Shown: positions 26,917-35,931 of the stretch, piece by piece
Numbering within the stretch: position 1 is the first letter of the stretch
Layout of the letters: every line of letters starts with the position of its first letter
DNA from: RUG572 sp964386385
GTDB lineage: Bacteria; Verrucomicrobiota; Kiritimatiellia; RFP12; UBA1067
Direction: 5' to 3'
Length of the DNA stretch: 64,000 nucleotides
NCBI GenBank assembly: GCA_964386385.1
Contig: CAYLRN010000010.1
Coordinates: 1 to 64,000, forward strand
Notes under the pieces: generated by a model
Databases searched by the model: none
Seen by the model: the letters and a program-made list of their open reading frames with translations, nothing else
Told to the model about the DNA's origin: nothing
Made by a program: the position numbers and the translations under genes

Positions 26917-28706
26917 TGAGCAGACTTGCCACTCTTGACATCGCGATCATAGTCGCGTTCCTCGTGAGCGTGATCGTCATCGGCGCCTGGGCCGCGAAAC
27001 GAGCCTCGAAGAGCGCGGAGGACTTCTTCCTCTCCGGCCGCTCCATGCCCTGGTGGCTGCTGGGCGTGTCGATGGTCGCCTGCACGTTCTCCTGCGACAC
27101 GCCGAACCTTGTGACCGATCTCGTCCGCACGCAGGGCGTGGCGGGCAACTGGGCGTGGTGGGCGTTCCTCCTGACCGGAATGCTGACCGTCTTCGTCTAC
27201 GCGAAACTCTGGCGCCGCAGCGAGCTCTCCACCGACCTCGGCTTCTACGAGATCCGATACGCGGGAACGCCGGCGAAGGCGCTGCGCGGCTTCCGCGCCG
27301 TCTATCTTGGCCTCGTCTTCAACATAATCATCATGGGCACCGTCTCGCTCGCGGCGATCAAAATCGGCGCGACGATATTCGGCCTCTCGCCCGTCGTCAC
27401 GCTCGCGGTCGCGCTTGCGTCCGTGGGAATATACGCGACGCTTGGCGGCCTGACCGGATCGATCTGGGCGGACTTCTACCAGTACACGGTGGCGATGATC
27501 GGCGCCGTGGCGGCCGCGTACTTCGCGGTGAAGATGAGCGCCCCCGACGGCGCCGGCACTCTGGCCGGCCTCTTCTCGAACCCGGCCCTCGCCGAAAAGC
27601 TGCGGATGTTCCCGGCCGTCTCCGGCGCGGGTTGGAAGTCTACGCTCATGACCGTCCTCATCCTCCCCGTGGCCGTCCAGTGGTGGGCCACGTGGTATCC
27701 GGGCGCGGAGCCCGGCGGCGGCGGCTACATCGCGCAGCGCATGCTCTCCGCGAAGGACGAGAAGAACGCCGTCGGCGCGGTGATGCTGTTCAACTTCCTG
27801 CACTACGCGCTGCGCAGCTGGCCGTGGCTCGTCGTAGCCCTCGCCTCGATCGTCGTCTTCCCGGACCTCGCGTCCCTCAAGGAGGCGTTCCCGAACGCGG
27901 CGGAGCAGTTCGTGAAGGACGACATGGCCTATCCCGCGATGGTCTCGATGCTGCCCACCGGCTGGCTGGGTCTCGTGGCCGCCTCTCTGATCGCCGCGTA
28001 CATGAGCACGATCGCCACGCACCTCAACTGGGGTTCGTCCTACCTTGTGAGCGACTTCTACGTCCGCTTCATCAACCCCAAGGCCTCGCCGAAGAAGCAG
28101 GTCATGATGGGCCGCATCTTCATGCTCGTCCTCCTGCTGGGATGCGCCGGCATGGCGCTCATCCTCCAGAACGCGAAGGGCGGGTTCGACCTGATCCTCC
28201 AGGTCGGCGCGGGCACGGGCCTCATCTACATACTCCGCTGGTTCTGGCACAGGCTCAATGCGTGGAGCGAGATCTCCGCCATGGTCATCTCGTTCGCGGT
28301 CGCCTGCTTCTTCCAGTGGGGCGCTCCGGCGTGCGGGTTCGAGGCGTGGCTGACGAGCGGATGGCGCGCGGAATGGCTTGACCTCTCCGCGTGGAAGCTC
28401 GTGCTCGGCGTAGTCTTCACGACAATCGGCTGGCTGACGGTGACGTTCCTCACGCCGAAGGAGCCGGAGACGACGCTCAAGGCGTTCGACGAGAAGATCC
28501 GCGCCGACCTCAGGGAACTCCCCTCCGGCGTCCTCTGCATGGTCTTCGGCTGCCTCGCCGTGTGGGCCTGCCTCTTCGGATGCGGCTACGTGATCTACGG
28601 CGTGGGCGGACAGGGCACGTACGGTCTCGGCGCCGGCCTTCTCGCCGTCTCCGCGGCCGCCACCGTCGTGCTGATGAAGCTCGTCGGACGGGTGAAGCTT
28701 TCGTAA
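26916..28706 (+). CDS. Sodium:solute symporter (SSS family)
   Basis: The 596-residue polytopic protein has about 13 membrane segments. It carries SSS-family signatures, including AEDFFLSGRSMPWWLLGVSM near the N-terminus and GLTGSIWADFYQY in the middle. These transporters import sugars, amino acids or sialic acids with sodium; the substrate is not readable here. GGAGG at 26901-26905 supports the start. The downstream sugar-isomerase-like and DhaK genes suggest a carbohydrate or its acid. It is translationally coupled to the preceding kinase. Confidence 0.9.
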   Translation: MSRLATLDIAIIVAFLVSVIVIGAWAAKRASKSAEDFFLSGRSMPWWLLGVSMVACTFSCDTPNLVTDLVRTQGVAGNWAWWAFLLTGMLTVFVYAKLWRRSELSTDLGFYEIRYAGTPAKALRGFRAVYLGLVFNIIIMGTVSLAAIKIGATIFGLSPVVTLAVALASVGIYATLGGLTGSIWADFYQYTVAMIGAVAAAYFAVKMSAPDGAGTLAGLFSNPALAEKLRMFPAVSGAGWKSTLMTVLILPVAVQWWATWYPGAEPGGGGYIAQRMLSAKDEKNAVGAVMLFNFLHYALRSWPWLVVALASIVVFPDLASLKEAFPNAAEQFVKDDMAYPAMVSMLPTGWLGLVAASLIAAYMSTIATHLNWGSSYLVSDFYVRFINPKASPKKQVMMGRIFMLVLLLGCAGMALILQNAKGGFDLILQVGAGTGLIYILRWFWHRLNAWSEISAMVISFAVACFFQWGAPACGFEAWLTSGWRAEWLDLSAWKLVLGVVFTTIGWLTVTFLTPKEPETTLKAFDEKIRADLRELPSGVLCMVFGCLAVWACLFGCGYVIYGVGGQGTYGLGAGLLAVSAAATVVLMKLVGRVKLS

Positions 28707-28749
28707 CGACGACACTCGACTTTCCAACAATCGAAAAGGAGCAATCAAA

Positions 28750-29565
28750 ATGAGCAAAGCGGGTTTTGTTGCCGGGGCGGCGATGGCCGCCGTGGTGGGA
28801 ATGACGGGCTGCGCGTCCGACAAGGCGTGCTGCGGCGCGAAGGGCTGCGCCGCGCCCAGATTCGAAAACAAGGACTTCTACGTCGGCGGCAAGTTCGACG
28901 CCGACGGCATCAACCAGGGCGGCAAGTTCGACGCCGCGAAGGCGACGAAGGCCTATTTCGAAATGTGCGAGCGCTTCGGCTATCCTGTCTACCCCGCGCT
29001 GAAGGACGCCTCCATCACGAAGCCGGGACTCGGCTTCTGGGCGGTCGACTTCATGAAGGGCGACTTCATGCACTACGGCATGGGCGGCGTCATCTGGGTG
29101 GACGAAATCAAGGAAGAGTATTTCGGACACGACATCTACCTCCTCCCCCTCCAGTCCATCGCCGAGCACAGCCACGTGCCGGGCCACGTGAAGGAGAAGG
29201 ACCGCTGGACGGGACAGGAGTTCGACAAGGACATCCCCGCGAAGATGGAGTCCTGGCTCGTCCGCCACGGCTGGGTCTACTCGTTCTCCGAAATCGGCGC
29301 CGACAACCTCGACGCCCCCGAATTCGCCGAGGCGAAAGCCAACCTCTCCAAGCTTCTCACGAAGGTCGACCCCAAGACGGGCAAGTGCCTGCTGAAGTGC
29401 CGCCACGTGGAGAAGTGGACGGCCGACGGCGTGGCGCACAAGCTGCCGAAGGTGCAGTCCTGGCACTTCCTGATGGGCGGCACCGAGGGCGCGATCGTCT
29501 CCGAGTTCGCCAACTTCCACGACGGCAACTGCAACCGCTACACCGTCTCCGGCGTCGGCTTCTGA
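28750..29565 (+). CDS. Cupin-type sugar isomerase-like lipoprotein
   Basis: The 271-residue protein begins with a lipoprotein-like signal (TGC lipobox near residue 21), followed by a domain resembling cupin D-lyxose/sugar isomerases. QSIAEHSHVPGH could supply metal-binding His residues, and WHFLMGGTEGAIVSEFANFHDGN is a typical late block. A signal-bearing version of this cytoplasmic enzyme family would be unusual. The start could be later, but no good internal ATG is seen before the domain. Its neighbours (symporter, DhaK) favour a sugar catabolic role. Confidence 0.6.
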   Translation: MSKAGFVAGAAMAAVVGMTGCASDKACCGAKGCAAPRFENKDFYVGGKFDADGINQGGKFDAAKATKAYFEMCERFGYPVYPALKDASITKPGLGFWAVDFMKGDFMHYGMGGVIWVDEIKEEYFGHDIYLLPLQSIAEHSHVPGHVKEKDRWTGQEFDKDIPAKMESWLVRHGWVYSFSEIGADNLDAPEFAEAKANLSKLLTKVDPKTGKCLLKCRHVEKWTADGVAHKLPKVQSWHFLMGGTEGAIVSEFANFHDGNCNRYTVSGVGF

Positions 29566-29600
29566 TTCCGGCGCGCGCTGAAGAAGAAGGAGATTCGAAA

Positions 29601-29933
29601 ATGACGATCGAAAAGACGTACATGCACACCGGACTTCCCGTGGCGTCCAAGATGGACGGCATGACCTACATGGAAGGCCTCAAGGTCTGGATTGCGAACA
29701 ACGCGGACTACTCCATCGAATACCTCTACTGGGAAAAGGACACGCCATGCGCCTGGCGCATGGTCGCCGAGCCGCACGTCGCCTACAAGGTGGCCGACGT
29801 CGACGCGGCGGTGAAGGAGGCCGTCGCCGAGGGCGCGGCCGTCCTTCTGCCGAAGTATTCGCTCGGCGGCACGTGCGCGATCGCGTACGTGGGCTATCCG
29901 AACGGCCCGCAGGTGGAGTTCTTCCAGGCCTGA
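29601..29933 (+). CDS. VOC-superfamily (glyoxalase-like) small protein
   Basis: The 110-residue protein shows one beta-alpha-beta-beta-beta module of the vicinal oxygen chelate fold, with HVAYKVADVDAAVKEAV as the typical second-strand region and GPQVEFFQA at the C-terminus. No catalytic activity can be assigned. An AAGGAG-type site precedes the ATG. It sits between the cupin and dhaK genes in the same direction and is likely cotranscribed. Confidence 0.75.
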   Translation: MTIEKTYMHTGLPVASKMDGMTYMEGLKVWIANNADYSIEYLYWEKDTPCAWRMVAEPHVAYKVADVDAAVKEAVAEGAAVLLPKYSLGGTCAIAYVGYPNGPQVEFFQA

Positions 29934-29943
29934 TTCCACACGG

Positions 29944-29969
29944 GGCGGAAGGACGAGCGTCCTTCCGCC
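29944..29969 (+). other. Intergenic stem-loop before dhaK
   Basis: A perfect 12-bp inverted repeat (GGCGGAAGGACG with CGTCCTTCCGCC, two central bases) lies between the VOC gene and dhaK. No T tract follows, so it is more likely an RNA processing or stability element than a terminator. Confidence 0.45.
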
Positions 29970-29993
29970 TCCACTTTCCAAAGGAGACTTGAA

Positions 29994-30995
29994 ATGGCGA
30001 TGAAGAAGTTTATCAACGACCCGGCGAACCTCACCGCGGAACTGCTCGACGGGCTTGTGCAGTGCTACTCCGACAAGCTGGCGCTGAAGAACGAGAAGAT
30101 CGTGGTCCGCGCAAACCCCAAGCCCGCCGACAAGGTCGCAATCGTGACGCTCGGCGGCACCGGACACGAACCGGCCCTGGAGGGCTTTGTCGGCGAGGGA
30201 ATGCTCGACGCATCCGTCGCGGGCGACATCTTCGCCGCCCCCGGCGGCGAGAAGGTCTTCGAGGCCCTCCAGCTGCTGCAGCGTCCGGCAGGAATCCTGC
30301 TCGTCACGCTCAACCACAACGGCGACCGCATGAGCGCGAACCGTGCCCTTCGCAAGGCCGCCAAGGCCGGAATCCTCGTGAAGGAGATCGTCGTCCACGA
30401 CGACATCGCGCAGGGACCGCACACCCCCGAAGACGACAAGCGCGGCCTCGGCGGATGCATCCCGCTCATCAAGGTCGTCGGCGCCGCGGCGGAGGAGGGC
30501 AAGTCCCTAGACGAGATCGCCGAGCTCGCCGACTGCTTCAACAAGGGCATCGCGACGCTCTCCGTCGCCCTCAAGGTCGCCACACATCCGCAGAACGGAC
30601 AGGAGATCGGCTCGATCGACGAGGACAAGATGGAAGTCGGAATGGGACAGCACGGCGAAGGCGGCGGCGGCATCATGCCGGTCAAGACCGCCGACGAGAC
30701 GGCCCAGCTCATGGTCAACTCGCTCATCGAGGCGACGGGCGTGAAAGCGGGCGACAAGGCGTTCCTCGTCGTCAACGGCTCCGGAGCCACGACGCTGATG
30801 GAAATGCTCGTCGTCTACCGCGCCGCGAAGAAGGTCCTCGAGGCCGCAGGCGTCTCCGTCCTGCCCGGCAAGTGCACTGAATTCCTCACGGTCCAGGAAA
30901 TGGCCGGCTTCCAGATGACGCTCTGCAAGTGCTGCGACACCTGCGCGGCCTATCTGGCCGCCCCGTCCGACGCGCCGTACTGGACGACGCGATAG
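29994..30995 (+). CDS. dhaK: Dihydroxyacetone kinase subunit DhaK
   Basis: The 333-residue protein is the substrate-binding DhaK subunit. It contains GTGHEPALEGFVG, VAGDIFAAPG and His220 in GQHGEGG, the residue that forms a covalent hemiaminal with dihydroxyacetone or related ketoses. Normally DhaL supplies ATP or DhaM phosphate, but no dhaL is adjacent. It may pair with a distant DhaL, or phosphorylate a different ketose. A clear AAGGAG at 29981-29986 sets the start. It ends the sugar cassette. Confidence 0.92.
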   Translation: MAMKKFINDPANLTAELLDGLVQCYSDKLALKNEKIVVRANPKPADKVAIVTLGGTGHEPALEGFVGEGMLDASVAGDIFAAPGGEKVFEALQLLQRPAGILLVTLNHNGDRMSANRALRKAAKAGILVKEIVVHDDIAQGPHTPEDDKRGLGGCIPLIKVVGAAAEEGKSLDEIAELADCFNKGIATLSVALKVATHPQNGQEIGSIDEDKMEVGMGQHGEGGGGIMPVKTADETAQLMVNSLIEATGVKAGDKAFLVVNGSGATTLMEMLVVYRAAKKVLEAAGVSVLPGKCTEFLTVQEMAGFQMTLCKCCDTCAAYLAAPSDAPYWTTR

Positions 30996-31031
30996 AAGAC
31001 GCATCAAGGCAGTTCCGCCGAAAGCAAGGAG

Positions 31032-32435
31032 ATGGACATGATGATTTCAAGACGTGGCTTTATCGAGTCCGGCGTTCTTGCGGCCGGCGGATGCCTAGCC
31101 TCCGGGTGCATGGCGAATCCCGCGCCCGGAGGGCGGACCTACGTCCCCTCGGACGTGCCGGTCCTTAAAAAGGCCGGCCTGCGTCCGAAGGACGCCCCGC
31201 TCCGCATGGCGTTCATCGGCTCCGGCGGACGCGGCGGCGCGAACCTGAACGAGTTCTACGCCCTGGGCGAGCAGATAGTCGCGCTCTGCGACGTGGACAG
31301 AGGGCGGCTCGACGGCGCGGCGAAGCGCGTGTCCGAACGCTGCCCGAAAGTCCGCCGCTACCAGGACTGGCGCGAAATGCTCGACCGCGAGAAGGACCTC
31401 GACGCCGTCGTCGTCTCCACGCCGGACCATATGCACGGCATCTGTGCAATCGCCGCGATGGAGCGCGGCTGCCATGTCTACGTCGAAAAGCCGCTCGTGC
31501 GCACGTGGTGGGAGGCGGAGCGTTTCCGCGACGTCGCCAGAGCCTGCGACGTGATGACGCAGATGGGCAACAACGGCAACGGCTCAGACGGACAGCGCCG
31601 CGCCATAGAGATAATGCAAAGCGCCGTCCTGGGCGAGATTCGCGAGATCCACGTCACGACCGACCGGCCCATCTGGCCGCAGGGGCTTGAACGCCCCGAC
31701 GGAAGCGATGTCGTCCCCGACGCGCTTGACTGGAATCTCTGGCTTGGCGTCGCGCCCAAGCGTCCCTTCAAGAAGAACGTCTACCACGCCTTCAAGTGGC
31801 GCGGCTGGTTCGACTTCGGCACTGGCGCAATGGGCGACATCGCCTGCCATGCGATGAGCTTCTTCTGGCGCGGTCTCGACATGCGCTCCGTCGTGAGCGC
31901 CGAAACGGTGAAGTCCACGCCAAGATTCGCCGAGACGTATCCCGCCGCCACGACGGTGAAGCTTGTCGTCGCAAGCGGCCGGCAGAAGTCCCCGATAGAC
32001 GTCTTCTGGTACGACGGCAAGACCGGCCCCGACGCAGAGACCTGCCGCCGCCTCACCGACGGCAAGGCCGCAAGCGCGGGCGGCGTCCTCATCGCCGGCG
32101 ACAAGGGCGTCTGGTGGAACGGAATGCTCATGATGAAGGGCGAGGCGAAGTTCGTGCGCCATCAGGACCATCCCGCAACGCGCGACGTTCCCCAGACGCT
32201 GCCGCGCGTCAAGAACCACCACTGGGAGTTCGCGGAGGCCGTTCGCGGCGGTTCGCGCCCGTTCTCCGACTACGACCATTCCGTCCCTCTCACCGAGGCC
32301 GTCCTGCTCGGCTGCATCTCCCAGCGTGTCGAAGGCCGGCTTCTCTGGGACGCCGCTGCCGGACGCTTCACCAATTCCGAAGAGGCGAACGCCCTTCTCA
32401 AGCCAAACTGCCGCTACGGCTGGACAATCGGCTGA
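31032..32435 (+). CDS. TAT-exported Gfo/Idh/MocA-family oxidoreductase
   Basis: The 467-residue protein has a twin-arginine signal (SRRGFIESG) and a possible lipobox (ASGC). A Rossmann domain follows (AFIGSGGRGG), with STPDHMHG and the conserved EKP of the family. Gfo/Idh/MocA proteins oxidise or rearrange sugars using tightly bound NAD(P); secreted forms act on glycans such as N-acetylgalactosamine or hexose derivatives. Substrate is not determined. Its stop shares one base with the next gene. Confidence 0.9.
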   Translation: MDMMISRRGFIESGVLAAGGCLASGCMANPAPGGRTYVPSDVPVLKKAGLRPKDAPLRMAFIGSGGRGGANLNEFYALGEQIVALCDVDRGRLDGAAKRVSERCPKVRRYQDWREMLDREKDLDAVVVSTPDHMHGICAIAAMERGCHVYVEKPLVRTWWEAERFRDVARACDVMTQMGNNGNGSDGQRRAIEIMQSAVLGEIREIHVTTDRPIWPQGLERPDGSDVVPDALDWNLWLGVAPKRPFKKNVYHAFKWRGWFDFGTGAMGDIACHAMSFFWRGLDMRSVVSAETVKSTPRFAETYPAATTVKLVVASGRQKSPIDVFWYDGKTGPDAETCRRLTDGKAASAGGVLIAGDKGVWWNGMLMMKGEAKFVRHQDHPATRDVPQTLPRVKNHHWEFAEAVRGGSRPFSDYDHSVPLTEAVLLGCISQRVEGRLLWDAAAGRFTNSEEANALLKPNCRYGWTIG

Positions 32436-33328
32436 TGAACGGCGGCTTCAGCCCCTGGGCCAGGCTCTTCCGTCTGCCGAACCTCCCCACCGCGCCGGGA
32501 GACGCCCTCGTCGGCGCGGCGTTCATGCTGCTGCAGACCGGCGGCGATGGCGTCCCGCAGACGTTCGCCGCCGCGGCGGCCGCGCTCTTCCTGTACATGT
32601 TCGGGCTTGCGGACAACGACGTCGTCGGCGCTCCGTCCGACGGCGCGGAGCGTCCGATTCCGGCCGGCGAGATCTCCATGGGCGCGGCCAAGGCCGTCCG
32701 CCTTGTCCTTCTTCTTCTGCCGTTCGCAATCGCGCGCCTTTCCGGACTTGGCATTGGATGGTGGGTCGCGGCGGCGCTGCTCGTCGCCTCCGTCACGGCA
32801 TACAACCGCCTGAAGTGGAAGTGGCTGATGGGTCTCTGCCGCGGCCTGAGCGTCACGGCGGGAGCGCTGGCGGTCTGCGCACCGGCGGCGTTAGACCATT
32901 CCTCGATTGCGGGAATGGCGTTCCTTGCAGTCGGATGGACGTGCTGCGTGGCGGCGATCACTTGGCTTTCGGAGGGAGAGGAATGCGCGTCAGAGGGCGT
33001 CAGCCGCATTCGCTACGTCTGGGGACTTTCGGCCTTCATCCCATGCGGAGCCTGCTTCCTTCTTCCCGATCCGGCAATGGCCGTCCTGCCGGCGACGGGG
33101 GCGCTGTTCGCATATCTCACGTGGTACGTCGCCGTCGCGCCGCTCGGACTTCCGCATGGGCCGGCCGTCCGCCGTCGCGCGGTCGGACGGACAATCGGTG
33201 CGCTGCTCTATCTCCAGATTGGCTTCATGCTCGTCGACGTCAGGCGGGAGCTTGTCGTCGCCGCGCTTGCCGTCTGGGTCGCCTCCCGCCTCTGCCGCCG
33301 CCTTGCGCCCGGAGTCTCAGGCTCGTGA
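32435..33328 (+). CDS. UbiA-family prenyltransferase
   Basis: The 297-residue polytopic protein has eight to nine membrane segments. It carries the first aspartate-rich motif in altered form (DNDVVGAPSDGAERPIPAGEIS) and the YNRLKWKWLMG loop. UbiA enzymes attach polyprenyl chains to aromatic or other acceptors in the membrane. The acceptor is unknown and no quinone genes are nearby. The ATG overlaps the oxidoreductase stop by one base, so the pair is coupled although their link is not obvious. Confidence 0.82.
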   Translation: MNGGFSPWARLFRLPNLPTAPGDALVGAAFMLLQTGGDGVPQTFAAAAAALFLYMFGLADNDVVGAPSDGAERPIPAGEISMGAAKAVRLVLLLLPFAIARLSGLGIGWWVAAALLVASVTAYNRLKWKWLMGLCRGLSVTAGALAVCAPAALDHSSIAGMAFLAVGWTCCVAAITWLSEGEECASEGVSRIRYVWGLSAFIPCGACFLLPDPAMAVLPATGALFAYLTWYVAVAPLGLPHGPAVRRRAVGRTIGALLYLQIGFMLVDVRRELVVAALAVWVASRLCRRLAPGVSGS

Positions 33329-33429
33329 GCACGCCCGTCGGAAAGAAGTCAATGACGATTTCTCGTTTACGTCCAGATGCGATTTCCCGTACAGCGTTCC
33401 ACGTTTTCAACCCATAGGCAGGAGAAGAG

Positions 33430-34836
33430 ATGAAAAGACGCGATTTTCTGAAAGGGGCGGCTTTGGCCGCAGGGTTCTGTCCGATGGCGGGGGCGGCGGC
33501 GTCTGCCGCAAACGGCGCGAGCGGAGTCGTCTACAGCCGGACGCTTCCCGTGAAGGTGGAGACGGACGTGATGGTGTGCGGCGGCGGCGCGGCCGGCGTT
33601 GCCGCCGCCGTATCCGCGCGCAGGGGCGGTGCCCGCGTGTTTTTGGCGGAGGGATTCACCTGCTTCGGAGGCATGGCCACGGCGGCGCGTGTTCCGATGT
33701 ACATGCAGTGGACGGACGGAGTGCACGTGCTGGATGCCGGATTCGGCGCGGAGTTCCGGGAGCGGATCAGGAAGGCCAATGGACTTTCACGCGGAACGTT
33801 CCGCTTCGAGGTGGTCAAGCGCGAGTACGACAGGGTGATGGTCGAGGCCGGCGCGGACTTTCTCTTTCAGGCGCGCGCAATCGACGTGGTGATGGACGGC
33901 GACTCCGTCGACTGCGTCGTCGTCGCATCGCAGGGCGGCGTGTGGGCCGTCAAGGCGAAAGTCTACGTGGACGCCACCGGCAACGGCGACGTCGCCTGCC
34001 ATGCGGGCGTCCCGTTCGAGAAGGGCGACGCGAACGGACACATGATGCCGGCATCCCTTCTCTCTTCGTGGGACGGCATCGACTGGGACCGCTGGGCGAA
34101 GGAGCGTCCGAACGTTCCGCAGCCGTTCGGCGCGGAACTGTCACGCGCGTCGGCGGACGGGGTGTTCAAGGAGCCTGACCTCCACATGACCGGGATATTC
34201 CGCCAGGACGGCGCCTCCGGCGTCGCCAACGTCGGCCATGTGTTCGGACTGGACGGCACGGACGACAGGTCGCTTACGGCGGGCTACGTGCGCGGACGCG
34301 AATCCATGCTCGAATACGAGCGCTATTTTCGGAACTACCTCAGGCGCGGACTGGAGAATGCCCGGCTGGCGGAGACCGCCGCGCTGATGGGAGTGCGCGA
34401 AACGCGCCGCATCATGGGCGACTACGTGATGACGCTTGAAGACTACATGAAGCGAGCGGTGTTCCAGGACGAAATCGGACGCTACTGCTATCCGATAGAC
34501 ATTCATCCGTCCACTGCGGACAAGGCCGCGTACGAACGCCACCGCGAGGAGTTCGACCGGCTTTACCGCTACGGGCGCGGCGAGAGCTACGGCATTCCCT
34601 ACCGCATCCTTTGCGCAAGGGGAGTGAGGAATCTGCTCGTGGCAGGCCGCTGCGTGTCTACTGACCAGAAGGTGCAGGCGTCTCTCCGCGTGATTCCCGG
34701 CTGCTCGATCACGGGACAGGCCGCAGGACTTGCCGCCGCAATGACCGCCGCCGGAGCCGGAGACGTGCACGCGCTCGACGTGAAGGCCCTTCAGCGCCGT
34801 CTCAAGGACTTCGGAGCGTATCTGCCAAATGCCTGA
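33430..34836 (+). CDS. TAT-exported FAD-dependent oxidoreductase
   Basis: The 468-residue protein has a twin-arginine signal (KRRDFLKGAALAAG) and an FAD-binding dinucleotide motif GGGAAGVAAAVSARRG at about 52-67. The later blocks YVDATGNGDVACHAG and the C-terminal LLVAGRCVSTDQKVQASLRVIPGC are typical of the FAD_oxidored family found beside glycan-degrading genes in PVC and Bacteroidota. Substrate unknown. An AGGAG site precedes the ATG. It ends near the convergent crcB gene. Confidence 0.88.
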   Translation: MKRRDFLKGAALAAGFCPMAGAAASAANGASGVVYSRTLPVKVETDVMVCGGGAAGVAAAVSARRGGARVFLAEGFTCFGGMATAARVPMYMQWTDGVHVLDAGFGAEFRERIRKANGLSRGTFRFEVVKREYDRVMVEAGADFLFQARAIDVVMDGDSVDCVVVASQGGVWAVKAKVYVDATGNGDVACHAGVPFEKGDANGHMMPASLLSSWDGIDWDRWAKERPNVPQPFGAELSRASADGVFKEPDLHMTGIFRQDGASGVANVGHVFGLDGTDDRSLTAGYVRGRESMLEYERYFRNYLRRGLENARLAETAALMGVRETRRIMGDYVMTLEDYMKRAVFQDEIGRYCYPIDIHPSTADKAAYERHREEFDRLYRYGRGESYGIPYRILCARGVRNLLVAGRCVSTDQKVQASLRVIPGCSITGQAAGLAAAMTAAGAGDVHALDVKALQRRLKDFGAYLPNA

Positions 34837-34855
34837 TGCGGCAATCGCCTGCAAC

Positions 34856-35218
34856 TCAACCGCCCGATCTCGCAATCCAGAACCCTGCGGCGACTGCGAC
34901 GAGTCCGAGCAGAACGCTGCCAAGCGCATAGGCGAAGAATGCGCCCCAGCGTCCGGACTGCGCGAGGGCGAACGACTCCTTCGAGAACGTCGAAAACGTC
35001 GTAAAGCCGCCGCAAAGCCCGACCGTCAGGGCGAGCCGCAGCGCCTCCGGCCATCCGAAGCGTTCGCTCCATCCGCCGAAGAGGCCTATTGCGAAACTCC
35101 CGCAGACGTTGACGGCAAGCGTCGACAAGGGGAACGCGGCAGATTCCATGCAGAACCCGACTGCATGGCGCAGGACGCTGCCGATTCCACCGCCAACGAA
35201 CACGGCCAGGACGTTCAT
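34856..35218 (-). CDS. crcB: Fluoride channel CrcB/Fluc
   Basis: The 120-residue four-helix membrane protein matches Fluc fluoride exporters: GGGIGSVLRH, NVCGSFAIGLF and GLCGGFTTFSTFSKE with the fluoride-lining Phe residues. It functions as an antiparallel dimer exporting fluoride. It follows the flavodoxin gene by 12 nt. I found no fluoride riboswitch consensus in the upstream region. Confidence 0.93.
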   Translation of the reverse strand: MNVLAVFVGGGIGSVLRHAVGFCMESAAFPLSTLAVNVCGSFAIGLFGGWSERFGWPEALRLALTVGLCGGFTTFSTFSKESFALAQSGRWGAFFAYALGSVLLGLVAVAAGFWIARSGG

Positions 35219-35230
35219 GCCATTGTCTCT

Positions 35231-35773
35231 CTACGCCTTTGTAGACGCGCCGAGCGCCCTTGCCTCCGCGACGAACTTCGTGCCGTCGATCGCGCCGATT
35301 TCGTAGACGCCGTCGGCGCAGACCATTCCCGCCTCCTTGCTTCCCTCGTAGCAGTCGAGAAATCCGCGCATGGCGGCGATGGGGCCGTCGAACTTGGCGC
35401 GGTCGTCGTCCTCCATCGTGAAGAGATAGTAATAGGTCTTGCCGGTGAGTTTTGGATAGATGGCGACCGTGCGGTCGAAAAGCGCCTTGAGCTGGGCGCT
35501 GATGGAGTAGTAGTAGACGGGCGAGGCGAGAACAATGACGTCCGCCGCCATCATCTTGTCCAGAACTTGCGCGGCATCGTCCTTGATGGCGCAGCGTCCG
35601 AGCTTCTGGCAGGCGTAGCAGCCCCTGCAGTAGCCGATGTCCAGATCGGCAATCCGCACCTTCTCGACTTCGTTCCCCGCCTCCTTAGCGCCCTCCGCGA
35701 AAGCGTCGCAGAGTCTGTCGCTGTTGCCGCCCTTGCGCGGCGTGGACGAGATTATCAGTATGTTTCTCTTCAT
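35231..35773 (-). CDS. Flavodoxin-family FMN reductase-like protein
   Basis: The 180-residue protein has the FMN phosphate-binding start ISSTPRKGGNSDRL and the GYCRGCYACQKLGRC cysteine cluster of iron-sulfur flavoprotein/WrbA-like families. ASPVYYYSISAQLKALFDR is the isoalloxazine-binding region. It likely reduces small electron acceptors. AAGGAG lies 7 nt before the ATG at 35773, better spaced than for the ATG at 35779. It heads a two-gene unit with crcB. Confidence 0.88.
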   Translation of the reverse strand: MKRNILIISSTPRKGGNSDRLCDAFAEGAKEAGNEVEKVRIADLDIGYCRGCYACQKLGRCAIKDDAAQVLDKMMAADVIVLASPVYYYSISAQLKALFDRTVAIYPKLTGKTYYYLFTMEDDDRAKFDGPIAAMRGFLDCYEGSKEAGMVCADGVYEIGAIDGTKFVAEARALGASTKA

Positions 35774-35884
35774 CTGCATTCTCCTTCTTCTTGCAGCCCT
35801 TGATTGTAGCACAGCGCCGAAAAGCCGCGGAGTTTTTTTTGAGAGCCGCAGACGAAATCGCACGAATAAGGCATCGCGTAAAAA

Positions 35885-35925
35885 GCGTGACGGACATTGC
35901 GTCACGCCACGGCACGTGATAAAAT
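35885..35925 (+). promoter_or_regulatory. Promoter with palindromic operator for the AAA ATPase gene
   Basis: TTGCGT (35897-35902), 17 bp and TAAAAT (35920-35925) end 6 nt before the ATG. A perfect inverted repeat GCGTGACG-N7-CGTCACGC (35885-35907) overlaps the -35, fitting a repressor site. Confidence 0.55.
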
Positions 35926-35931
35926 GAAAGC

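Noticed and set aside
35774..35931. Fluoride riboswitch before the flavodoxin-crcB unit
   Set aside because: No GG-GATGG-GTTC-CC-type aptamer core on the minus strand.
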